64,000 bases of DNA. It comes from Pseudacidovorax sp. RU35E (GTDB lineage Bacteria > Pseudomonadota > Gammaproteobacteria > Burkholderiales > Burkholderiaceae_C). Numbering within the stretch: position 1 is the first letter of the stretch; each line of letters starts with the position of its first letter. The position numbers and the translations under genes were made by a program. The notes under the pieces were generated by a model. It saw only the letters and a list, made by a program, of their open reading frames with translations. It was not told the DNA's origin and ran no database searches. The stretch is from NCBI RefSeq assembly GCF_900156165.1, contig NZ_FTMY01000017.1, positions 78,711 through 142,710 on the forward strand. Reading direction: 5' to 3'. Shown here in pieces: positions 9,180 through 15,639 of the stretch.

Positions 9180-9763
9180 AATTCATCACCCTTGGCCCTG
9201 CCGGCAACAACCACGAACTGGTGACGTTGCGTTACCTCGACTTCCATGGCCTGCGCGACCGCGCTGCGCTCGCGTTCGCGCGCGACTTCTCGGAAGGTGC
9301 CGCCGCTGTTCTGAGCGGGACGGCCGACTTCATGGTCCAGTGCGCGGTCCATCCCGAATGCTCGACGACGATGGCCCGATCGTTCGACGGGCTGTACGCC
9401 CTGGACACCTTCATCTCGCCCAGCCGCGATCTCGCCATCCTGCAGCGCAAGGATGTCGCGCAGCCCCGAACACTGGCGGTCATGAGCCCGACGCTGGGCT
9501 ACATCGACGCGTCCCGCTGGGAGGATGTCGAACTGGTCCCGACCGTGTCGGAAGTCACCACGGGGCTCATCGAAGGCCGGTATGCGGCAGGCGTGGGCTA
9601 TGCATCAACCGCGCAGGACCACCCGGAGCTGCTGCGCGTCGCGCAGTTCATCGGTACGGTGGACGACGTGTGGATCGTGTACGGCCGCACCCGCGTGACC
9701 GAAGGACGCCTGCTCGCCTGGCCCGACAGCCCGGCCAGCCGCCTGTACCGGGAGGCCGCATGA
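9176..9763 (+). CDS. Prephenate dehydratase/BacA-like protein
   Basis: This 195-residue protein starts with ITLGPAGNNHELV, resembling the start of prephenate dehydratase domains and of the bacilysin enzyme BacA (prephenate decarboxylase). The rest looks like one periplasmic-binding-type alpha/beta fold. There is no signal peptide, ACT domain or clear Thr-Arg-Phe catalytic motif. It overlaps the HisM-like gene and the ATPase gene by 4 bp each, so it is made with the transporter. A prephenate-related reaction is suggested by the fold and by the chorismate mutase gene that follows convergently, but a sensory or ligand-binding role is equally possible. Confidence 0.6.
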   Translation: MKFITLGPAGNNHELVTLRYLDFHGLRDRAALAFARDFSEGAAAVLSGTADFMVQCAVHPECSTTMARSFDGLYALDTFISPSRDLAILQRKDVAQPRTLAVMSPTLGYIDASRWEDVELVPTVSEVTTGLIEGRYAAGVGYASTAQDHPELLRVAQFIGTVDDVWIVYGRTRVTEGRLLAWPDSPASRLYREAA

Positions 9764-10512
9764 CCGCAGGCGCTCCGGACCGGACGCTGGTGGTGCGCGT
9801 CGGCAATCTGTCGAAGCACTTCGGGGCCCATCAGGTGCTCTGCGACATCAACCTGACCGTGCAGGTCGGCGAACGCGTGGTCGTCTGCGGCCCATCCGGC
9901 TCTGGCAAGTCCACGCTGGCCCGATGCGTGAGCGGCCTGGAGCCCTACGCCAGCGGTGAAGTGATCGTCAACGACCGGCCGATCTCTCCGCGCATGCGCC
10001 ATGCGGACCTGGTGTCGGCCAACATCGGCATGGTGTTCCAGCAGTTCAATCTCTTTCCCCATCTCACGGTGCTGGAGAACTGCACGCTGGCGCAGCGCTG
10101 GGTTCGCCGCAGGTCGAAGGCTGAGGCGCAGGACACCGCGCTGGCCCACCTGGCGAAGGTCCGTCTGGCCGACAAAGGCTCGGCCTACCCGGCCCAGCTC
10201 TCGGGTGGTCAGCAGCAGCGTGTAGCGATCGCCCGTGCGCTCTGCCTGAACCCTTCGCTCATGATCTTCGACGAAGCGACCTCCGCGCTCGACCCGGAGA
10301 TGGTGAAGGAGGTGCTCGACACGATGATCCTGCTCGCGCGCGACGGCATGACCATGATCTGCATCACGCACGAAATGGGATTCGCACGGGCCGTGGCGGA
10401 CAAGGTCGTGTTCATGGACGCCGGCCGGATCGTGCAGGAGGCGCCGCCCGATCGCTTCTTCGGCGGGAACACGGACCCGAGGATCCAGCAGTTTCTGAGC
10501 CAGCGCTTCTAA
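9760..10512 (+). CDS. Amino-acid ABC transporter ATP-binding protein (HisP/GlnQ type)
   Basis: This 250-residue ATPase has Walker A GPSGSGKS (about 45-52), a Q-loop (GMVFQQFNLFPH), the signature LSGGQQQR, Walker B SLMIFDEATSALD and switch His in ITHEMGFA. It energises the two permeases encoded upstream. The ATG at 9760 overlaps the preceding stop (ATGA). It is the last gene of the operon and faces the chorismate mutase gene. Confidence 0.95.
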   Translation: MTAGAPDRTLVVRVGNLSKHFGAHQVLCDINLTVQVGERVVVCGPSGSGKSTLARCVSGLEPYASGEVIVNDRPISPRMRHADLVSANIGMVFQQFNLFPHLTVLENCTLAQRWVRRRSKAEAQDTALAHLAKVRLADKGSAYPAQLSGGQQQRVAIARALCLNPSLMIFDEATSALDPEMVKEVLDTMILLARDGMTMICITHEMGFARAVADKVVFMDAGRIVQEAPPDRFFGGNTDPRIQQFLSQRF

Positions 10513-10537
10513 AGCGGCCGGTCGAGACGCAGCCGGC

Positions 10538-10558
10538 TTGAGCGCTGCGCGCGCTCAA
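10538..10558. terminator. Hairpin between convergent genes
   Basis: TTGAGCGC (10538-10545) and GCGCTCAA (10551-10558) form a perfect 8-bp stem with a 5-nt loop between the ABC ATPase and the convergent chorismate mutase gene. There is no clear T-run, so it is a weak or bidirectional terminator candidate. It overlaps the last codons of the minus-strand gene. Confidence 0.4.
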
Positions 10559-11148
10559 TCGCCGCAGACCCGAGCCAGCCCCCGGTCCAGCCCCACGGCG
10601 AACAAGGCGGGTAGCCGGTGCGCATCGGCATAGGCCGCCGTGGCATCGGCGACACAACGCTTGCAGTCCGCGCGACCGCGGTACGGCTCGGCCGACTTCA
10701 GCGCGTCGATGAGGGCCGGCCTCAGCATGTCCAGGGCGGGGCGCAGCGCAGTGCGCAGGTCGGCCCGAGGCTCCCGCGGCGCCCCGCCTGAGCGGTGCCA
10801 CTGCGCGATCAGTCCGATCTGGATGAGTTTGCTGGCCTCGATCTGGTCGGCGAAGAACGCGTTCGCACGCTCGGGAGCCACGCCATGCTCAGCAGCCTCC
10901 TGCGCCGCGGCGGCGATGACCTGGGCCTCCCGGGGATCGCCCGGCGGATCGGCCACGGGATGGCCGCTGTCCCATTTGGCGAGCGCCACCTGGCGGGAGA
11001 TATCGAGCCGCTTTGCGCCCAGCTCGACAAGCCTGGACACGTCGCAACTCGGTGGCTCTCCCGATGGCGCCGCACAGGCTGTCAGCAGTGCGGCAAGCGC
11101 CAACAATCCAGGGATACGGTATCCGGCGATCGCAGGGGACATCGGCAA
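10555..11148 (-). CDS. Secreted chorismate mutase (AroQ-gamma type)
   Basis: This 197-residue protein has a lipoprotein-like signal (lipobox LLTAC near residues 21-25), followed by an all-helical domain of periplasmic AroQ-gamma type. RLVELGAKRLDISRQVALAKWDSG, with the active-site Arg/Lys pattern, is split here as RLVELGAKRLDISRQ then VALAKW; a later FFADQIEASKLIQ helix follows. It converts chorismate to prephenate outside the cytoplasm. Cysteines near the C-terminus (CKRC) may form a disulfide. It faces the transporter operon carrying a prephenate dehydratase-like gene, and a chorismate-using PabAB lies 5 kb away. Confidence 0.82.
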   Translation of the reverse strand: MPMSPAIAGYRIPGLLALAALLTACAAPSGEPPSCDVSRLVELGAKRLDISRQVALAKWDSGHPVADPPGDPREAQVIAAAAQEAAEHGVAPERANAFFADQIEASKLIQIGLIAQWHRSGGAPREPRADLRTALRPALDMLRPALIDALKSAEPYRGRADCKRCVADATAAYADAHRLPALFAVGLDRGLARVCGD

Positions 11149-11279
11149 CTCCTCATCGAATCCGCCGCTGAGCGTAGAACGGACGCCCAGGCGCAGGAAC
11201 CTGCCAGATTCAGTAGGACCGCCCGTCCACGAAACGCTGTAGGCAGCACGTCGCCCCAGCGCAAGGGCGAAGCCTTCAG

Positions 11280-11825
11280 CTACCCCTCCGAAGGCGTCCC
11301 GAGAGCCCAGCGCGTCAGGGTGCGGCGCAGCCGCTGCTGCTCCACCCGGCCGAGCATGCCCATGCGCGGTATGAGCGCGACGACCTTGTCCAAGGTCACC
11401 AGCCCATGGACGAACATCGCGATGCAGAACGCACGGTCCTTCTCGCGGCCAGCCACGGCCTTGGAAAGGAGAAGGTCCGGCAAGTCCAGACAGTAGGCGA
11501 CCTTCCCGTCGGTTCCCGGGCCCTGGACGCGATGCACCCGGGTCATCCAGTCGTCCGGAAGGACGGCGGTTTCCGGTCCCACGCCTTGTGCGTAATACCC
11601 ATAGGTCTCGTGAAACTGCGATCCCTCACCGATGGCCCCATCAATGGCGTCTGCCAGGTCGGGGCGCTGCAACGGATAGATGTCTGCCTCGCGCGAAGCA
11701 CGAAACACCTCGGGCGCCGCCGGCAGCGCCCCCAGGATGGACTGGCTGCCCACCACGATGAATTCGTACTGGTCGGTGATGTCCGCGCTGGCGCGAACGA
11801 TATGCTCCAGTTCCTCCCGCGTCAC
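11280..11825 (-). CDS. DUF6036-like nucleotidyltransferase, probable toxin of a TA pair
   Basis: This 181-residue protein has a nucleotidyltransferase-like N-terminus (IVVGSQSILGAL, then SREADIYPL, with a GS motif followed by an acidic pair). Proteins of this kind pair with an HTH gene in toxin-antitoxin-like modules related to AbiEii/MenT. The GTG start at 11825 overlaps the stop of the upstream XRE gene (GTGA), so the two are translated together. Toxicity is inferred from the arrangement only. Confidence 0.65.
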   Translation of the reverse strand: MTREELEHIVRASADITDQYEFIVVGSQSILGALPAAPEVFRASREADIYPLQRPDLADAIDGAIGEGSQFHETYGYYAQGVGPETAVLPDDWMTRVHRVQGPGTDGKVAYCLDLPDLLLSKAVAGREKDRAFCIAMFVHGLVTLDKVVALIPRMGMLGRVEQQRLRRTLTRWALGTPSEG

Positions 11826-12499
11826 GGCATGCTCGCAGAGAGGTCCGAAGCACCGAGCTGCACGCCCTTTTTGAGCGCGCGCACTTGTGCCAAAACATCG
11901 GCTCGCACGTTTTCGGGAAGAACGGCGGTGAGCGGCGACGCCTGACGAAGTTCGGCCGCACGTTGATTTCGGCCGAGCACCTTGCTCCAGGCGTTCGAGC
12001 GAAGAATGGCGTCCCATTCGTGCCAGAGGCTGGTGGATCGTGTAGAACCGGCACTCATCCAGCGCTGCAGTGTGGCTTGGGCCTGGGCCAGCAGTGCCGG
12101 GTCCTCGCGCACCAGGCGCACTGCGGCCTCGTGCAAGGCCAGGCTCTGCAGGTCCTGCGCGCGATGATGCGCGTCATCCGTGGACACCGTGACCTGAACC
12201 GACGGCCGAGGGCGGCGCGACCGGGCGCCCGCAGTATTGGCGGCCGCAGCCTGCAACGCGTCACTCGCCAGCAACGCGAGATCCCCCGCAACGCCCAGCA
12301 CCGCCATCACACGCACATAGTTGCCCATTGACGGACCCGGGTCTCCCGCCTCGATCGCGGCCAACGTGGTGCGCGAGATCTGCGCGCATTGAGCGACGTC
12401 CGCCATGGAGCGCTTGCGGCTCTTGCGCAAGACTTTCAGGCGGTCCCCCAACTGCAACAGCAGCTGCCGTTCGAGAACACCGGACAGACCCTCGTTCAT
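11822..12499 (-). CDS. XRE-family protein, probable antitoxin partner
   Basis: This 225-residue protein has a Cro/C1-type HTH at residues 18-72 (LGDRLKVLRKSRKRSMADVAQCAQISRTTLAAIE, shown here only in part as RSMADVAQCAQISRTT). A C-terminal extension of unknown role follows. It is the first gene of a two-gene unit with a nucleotidyltransferase-like gene. A perfect palindrome GTTCATATGAAC overlaps its start codon, suggesting autoregulation. Confidence 0.72.
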   Translation of the reverse strand: MNEGLSGVLERQLLLQLGDRLKVLRKSRKRSMADVAQCAQISRTTLAAIEAGDPGPSMGNYVRVMAVLGVAGDLALLASDALQAAAANTAGARSRRPRPSVQVTVSTDDAHHRAQDLQSLALHEAAVRLVREDPALLAQAQATLQRWMSAGSTRSTSLWHEWDAILRSNAWSKVLGRNQRAAELRQASPLTAVLPENVRADVLAQVRALKKGVQLGASDLSASMP

Positions 12500-12505
12500 A
12501 TGAAC
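12494..12505. promoter_or_regulatory. Palindrome over the XRE start codon
   Basis: The 12-bp perfect palindrome GTTCATATGAAC contains the start codon of the XRE gene that ends at 11822. Its place fits an operator for autoregulation by that HTH protein. No second copy was seen nearby. Confidence 0.4.
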
Positions 12506-12661
12506 GGAATTCTAGTCAAAACACCTGGAATCGACCATTATTCTGAACACTTGAAGCACCGGATCGGGTATGGACGGAGCGGCGTCCCTGCGCCCATGCG
12601 ACGGGTCAGGAGCACAGGGGGGTGAACCATGGCCTCAAGGCTCAAAGCCGCAGCAGCATGA

Positions 12662-13006
12662 TCAGAGGCATGAAGAGGCTTCGCTGGTGGCCTCGGCCTT
12701 GGACAAGCTCTCCTCGAAGAGCGCGCCAATGCGCACGTCCAATGCGGCTGCGATGCGTCCTAGCGTCTGCGTTGAAGGAGATACCAAGCCCCGCTCAACA
12801 CGCGAAAGCATGGACAAGGATAGGCCGGAGACCCGCGCGAGTGCTGAAATCGACATGCCCAACCGCTCGCGATGAGCACGGACATGCATCCCAATCCGTA
12901 GCTCCACGGATCCATCCACGCCGCGCTTCGGCGCTCGCACCCTTGCAAGCAACCGCTTGGGGATGCACACGGGTTCCGACGAGGGCATGGGAGAAGCTTG
13001 TTGCAC
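12662..13006 (-). CDS. XRE-family transcriptional regulator
   Basis: This 114-residue protein has a Cro/C1-type HTH in residues 38-95 (LGMSISALARVSGLSLSMLS). It lacks a sensor domain. The GTG start at 13006 has an AAGGA sequence 8 nt upstream; an in-frame ATG six codons later is the alternative. It is transcribed away from another XRE gene at 13105. The DNA between them holds two similar inverted repeats. The HTH resembles that of the XRE-cupin gene at 13662-14330 (both contain SMLSRIERGLVSPS or SMLSRVERGLVSPS), so the two may share ancestry. Confidence 0.75.
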   Translation of the reverse strand: MQQASPMPSSEPVCIPKRLLARVRAPKRGVDGSVELRIGMHVRAHRERLGMSISALARVSGLSLSMLSRVERGLVSPSTQTLGRIAAALDVRIGALFEESLSKAEATSEASSCL

Positions 13007-13055
13007 GGCAAGGTCCTTTCACAAGCGCCAAGAGCGAACCCACGGCGGCCGTTAT

Positions 13056-13103
13056 CTACGTATTTCGTAGAGCACTTTAGCCCAAATACTTCGAATATCG
13101 TAG
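13056..13103. promoter_or_regulatory. Two related operator sites in a divergent promoter
   Basis: CTACGTATTTCGTAG (13056-13070) is a near-perfect inverted repeat. CTTCGAATATCGTAG (13089-13103) is a related one that ends 1 bp before the GTG start of the plus-strand XRE gene. Read on either strand they share the pattern CTACGAWAT followed by CGWAG. They lie between two divergent XRE genes and are good candidates for binding sites of one or both proteins. Confidence 0.55.
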
Positions 13104-13104
13104 G

Positions 13105-13446
13105 GTGACGCTCAACGGTCCGCCCACGTCCAGCCCCATATTCAGTCGACGCATGCGCGAAGCGCGTCTTCGAGCGCGATTGCCTCAAGACCGATTGGGC
13201 GTTCTCATCGGGCTGGACGAGTCGAGCAGCAGCGCCAGAATTTCTCGCTACGAAACCGGCGTGCACGAACCTTCGTTGCCCACGGCGCGAGCGATCGCCA
13301 CGGTTTTGCGGGTGCCTCTCGCCTACCTTTACTGCGAGGACGACGTCACAGCGGAAATCCTCCTCGAACTGCACATGGGCGACGACGCCATGCGGGCACT
13401 GTGCCTTGAATGGCTGAGGACCGGCCGCCGGACGCACCACCCCTGA
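13105..13446 (+). CDS. XRE-family transcriptional regulator
   Basis: This 113-residue protein has a Cro/C1 HTH at about residues 15-75 (RISRYETGVHEPSLPTARAIA). The helix 2-3 region is slightly expanded (GLDESSSSARIS). It starts at GTG directly next to an inverted repeat, fitting negative autoregulation. It is divergent from the XRE gene ending at 12662. Confidence 0.7.
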   Translation: MTLNGPPTSSPIFSRRMREARLRARLPQDRLGVLIGLDESSSSARISRYETGVHEPSLPTARAIATVLRVPLAYLYCEDDVTAEILLELHMGDDAMRALCLEWLRTGRRTHHP

Positions 13447-13661
13447 CTCGTCGCCGGCGGCAAGCCGCATGGACTTCTTTCTGCGTCAGGCTTCTGGGCA
13501 GAGGATGCTGGCGCATCCTGCCGCTCCCACAAGTGAATGGCCGAGGCACGGGCCCCGCAGTCGGCGACCCAGCACCCGATGAAGTCAGCCCCTCTGCTCA
13601 TCACCACCCTGCTTGGGATGAGCGCTCACCATTCGCTGTGCACGCCCCCTCCTGCGCCCGC

Positions 13662-14330
13662 TCAGGCGCGCAACGTGAACACGATGGACAGATAGGACAC
13701 CGGCCGAACGACAACCGCCTCGACACCGTGCAAGGCACTCGCATCGAACAGCATGGAGTCACCCGCGCTCAGCTCCATCACCCGCGGGCCGTAGCGGTAC
13801 TGGACCTGCCCACTGAGCAGGTGAATGAATTTGAGCCCCGGATGCTGGAAATTGGCATACGGCGGCGCCTCCGGCTCCAGTCGAACCAGGTAGGGCTCCA
13901 CGAACATCTGGCCGGATAGAAGGTGGCCCAGCAATTCGTAGTGGTAGCCCGCCACGGCACCCAGCCGATCCACGGGCATCCCCTGCCCTCGCCGCACCAG
14001 GCTGAAATCCATGCGCTCCGCCTGGTCTGCAAAGAAGCGGGCCACCGGAACGCCCAGCCCGCGGGCGATGCGTTCGAGGGTGTCGACCGAGGGAGACACT
14101 AATCCGCGCTCGATGCGCGACAGCATCGAGCGAGACACACCGCTGGCCTGCGCCAGCCCCAGCCCCGACAAAGATGCCGCGGTGCGCAGCGCCCGGATCT
14201 GGGCGCCCACCCGGGACACGGTCGATTCCGGCTCGCCGGCCTTGGACTGCCGGGGGGTCGGCAGCGCCGAGACCGGAATCTGGATGACGCGGCCGGACGG
14301 CAGAGGCGAGGCCTTGCGCAGGCGGCTCAT
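13662..14330 (-). CDS. XRE-cupin transcriptional regulator
   Basis: This 222-residue protein has an N-terminal HTH (about 45-100) joined to a C-terminal cupin domain (about 145-215, with GLKFIHLLSGQVQYRYGPRVMELSAG as its barrel core, given in part as FIHLLSGQVQYRYG). XRE-cupin proteins sense small molecules or metabolic state and regulate nearby operons. The ATG at 14330 was chosen; open sequence extends upstream without family features. The ligand and targets cannot be read from the sequence. The nearest non-regulatory genes are the pabAB operon to the right and the transporter/chorismate mutase genes to the left. Confidence 0.78.
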   Translation of the reverse strand: MSRLRKASPLPSGRVIQIPVSALPTPRQSKAGEPESTVSRVGAQIRALRTAASLSGLGLAQASGVSRSMLSRIERGLVSPSVDTLERIARGLGVPVARFFADQAERMDFSLVRRGQGMPVDRLGAVAGYHYELLGHLLSGQMFVEPYLVRLEPEAPPYANFQHPGLKFIHLLSGQVQYRYGPRVMELSAGDSMLFDASALHGVEAVVVRPVSYLSIVFTLRA

Positions 14331-14636
14331 GGGCCCAGCCCCCCGCTGGCCCACCGGCCCACACGCCACGGCGAAACCATGCCCCGTGCCGCCAGCCAGC
14401 GGGCATGGGAAGAGCGGGCGCGAACGGAGCGATGCACGGCAGATCCACGTCAGAAAGGCCGCCAGTGTTCAAACAACCCTTCCCCCCCTCAAGCCTTGCC
14501 CCAGAGGCAACCACTGCTGATTGAATGGACCCGGCGCGGCGCCGCATGGGCAATGCATGCAGGGTTGCAGGACCGACACACGCACCAAGGCAGACCCGCC
14601 GGCGAGGTGTTGCACATCACGGCCACACCGCTGTTT
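14331..14636. other. Intergenic stretch, no gene seen
   Basis: About 300 bp upstream of both the XRE-cupin gene (minus) and the first small XRE gene (plus). I see no convincing coding sequence or RNA; promoters of both genes should lie here. Confidence 0.4.
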
Positions 14637-14660
14637 TGTACCATACATGCGGGTGCATAA
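14637..14660 (+). promoter_or_regulatory. Operator-like repeat, copy 1
   Basis: TGTACC, nine bases, GGTGCA, then TAA: an imperfect inverted repeat (one mismatch) ending 28 nt before the GTG of the first small XRE gene. A near-identical copy lies at the same distance from the paralogue at 15131. Confidence 0.6.
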
Positions 14661-14687
14661 ACAGTTCACCACCACGAGATTCGGTGG

Positions 14688-14966
14688 GTGCGCACCCACC
14701 AGGATCCCGAGCTTCTCCAGGCCTTCGCGGCCGAGATCCGGGCGCGCCGTCACGCCGCGGGCCACAGCCAGGAAGCGCTGGCTTTTCATTGCGGCCTGCA
14801 CCGCTCCTTCATCGCCAGGCTGGAGCTCGCGCGAAGCAGCCCGTCGATCACCGTCCTGTTCCGACTTGCCGAGGGTCTGGCGACGCCGCCAGCGACGCTG
14901 GTCGATGCGGTCGCGGTACGGCTGCGACAGGAGCGCGCCGCACGCGCGCAGCAGTCCGACGCCTGA
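14688..14966 (+). CDS. Small XRE-family regulator, tandem copy 1
   Basis: This 92-residue Cro/C1 HTH protein (residues 8-68, with SQEALAFHCGLHRSFIARLE) begins at GTG. It is a close paralogue of the next gene: both begin MR(T/A)HQDPxLLxAFAAE and share the HTH. Coding sequence and upstream operator were duplicated together. Confidence 0.75.
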   Translation: MRTHQDPELLQAFAAEIRARRHAAGHSQEALAFHCGLHRSFIARLELARSSPSITVLFRLAEGLATPPATLVDAVAVRLRQERAARAQQSDA

Positions 14967-15079
14967 GCACCCGGGTCCGTGAGACCGACGCGGCATGGGC
15001 CCTCGGTGCCCCGTCGAGACAGGACGCCAGCGAACGGCAAGGGGCCCGCCGTTTCGTGCCATGCACACACCTCTTTTTT

Positions 15080-15103
15080 TGCACCATACAAGCGGGTGCA
15101 TAA
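15080..15103 (+). promoter_or_regulatory. Operator-like repeat, copy 2
   Basis: TGCACC (15080-15085), nine bases, GGTGCA (15095-15100): a perfect 6-bp inverted repeat ending 28 nt before the GTG of the second small XRE gene. It matches copy 1 in all but two positions of 24. Confidence 0.62.
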
Positions 15104-15130
15104 GAACCCATTGACCGGGAGAGTCGGCGC

Positions 15131-15406
15131 GTGCGCGCCCACCAGGATCCCGACCTTCTCCGAGCCTTCGCGGCCGAGGTCCGGGCGCGCCGGGATGCGG
15201 CAGGCTTGAGCCAGGAAGCGCTGGCCTTCCAGTGCAGCCTGAACCGGACCTTCATTGCCAAGCTGGAGCTGGGCCAGACCAGCCCGTCCCTCACCACACT
15301 GTTCCGACTGGCCGACGGCCTGTCCGCCACGCCGACCCAGTTGGTCGAAGCCGTGGCCGTGCGGCTGCGCAAAGAACGTACAGCCAGCCGCCGACGGGCC
15401 GCCTGA
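15131..15406 (+). CDS. Small XRE-family regulator, tandem copy 2
   Basis: This 91-residue paralogue of the preceding gene has the same HTH (SQEALAFQCSLNRTFIAKLE) and the same start context. It lies 230 bp upstream of pabAB in the same direction, so it could influence that operon. The many small differences from copy 1 show the duplication is not very recent. Confidence 0.75.
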   Translation: MRAHQDPDLLRAFAAEVRARRDAAGLSQEALAFQCSLNRTFIAKLELGQTSPSLTTLFRLADGLSATPTQLVEAVAVRLRKERTASRRRAA

Positions 15407-15639
15407 AGGCGGCCGCGCAGCGGCGCCGCCGGCACCAGACCGGAAGGGCACCGAGCGCGCCACGGGTGGCCGACACCGGCGCGCAGCGGCAGGTTCCGAC
15501 GCCGGCCACGCCACCGCTCCCCTTCGCCTGACTTCGACGGACGCCGCCACCGCACCGGCGAACCTCCCATTTTCCGGAGGTTGTATTTGGCGCAAGCACG
15601 TTCAGGATGGCCGCTTCCCTTTCACGTTGGAGGCCCTCC

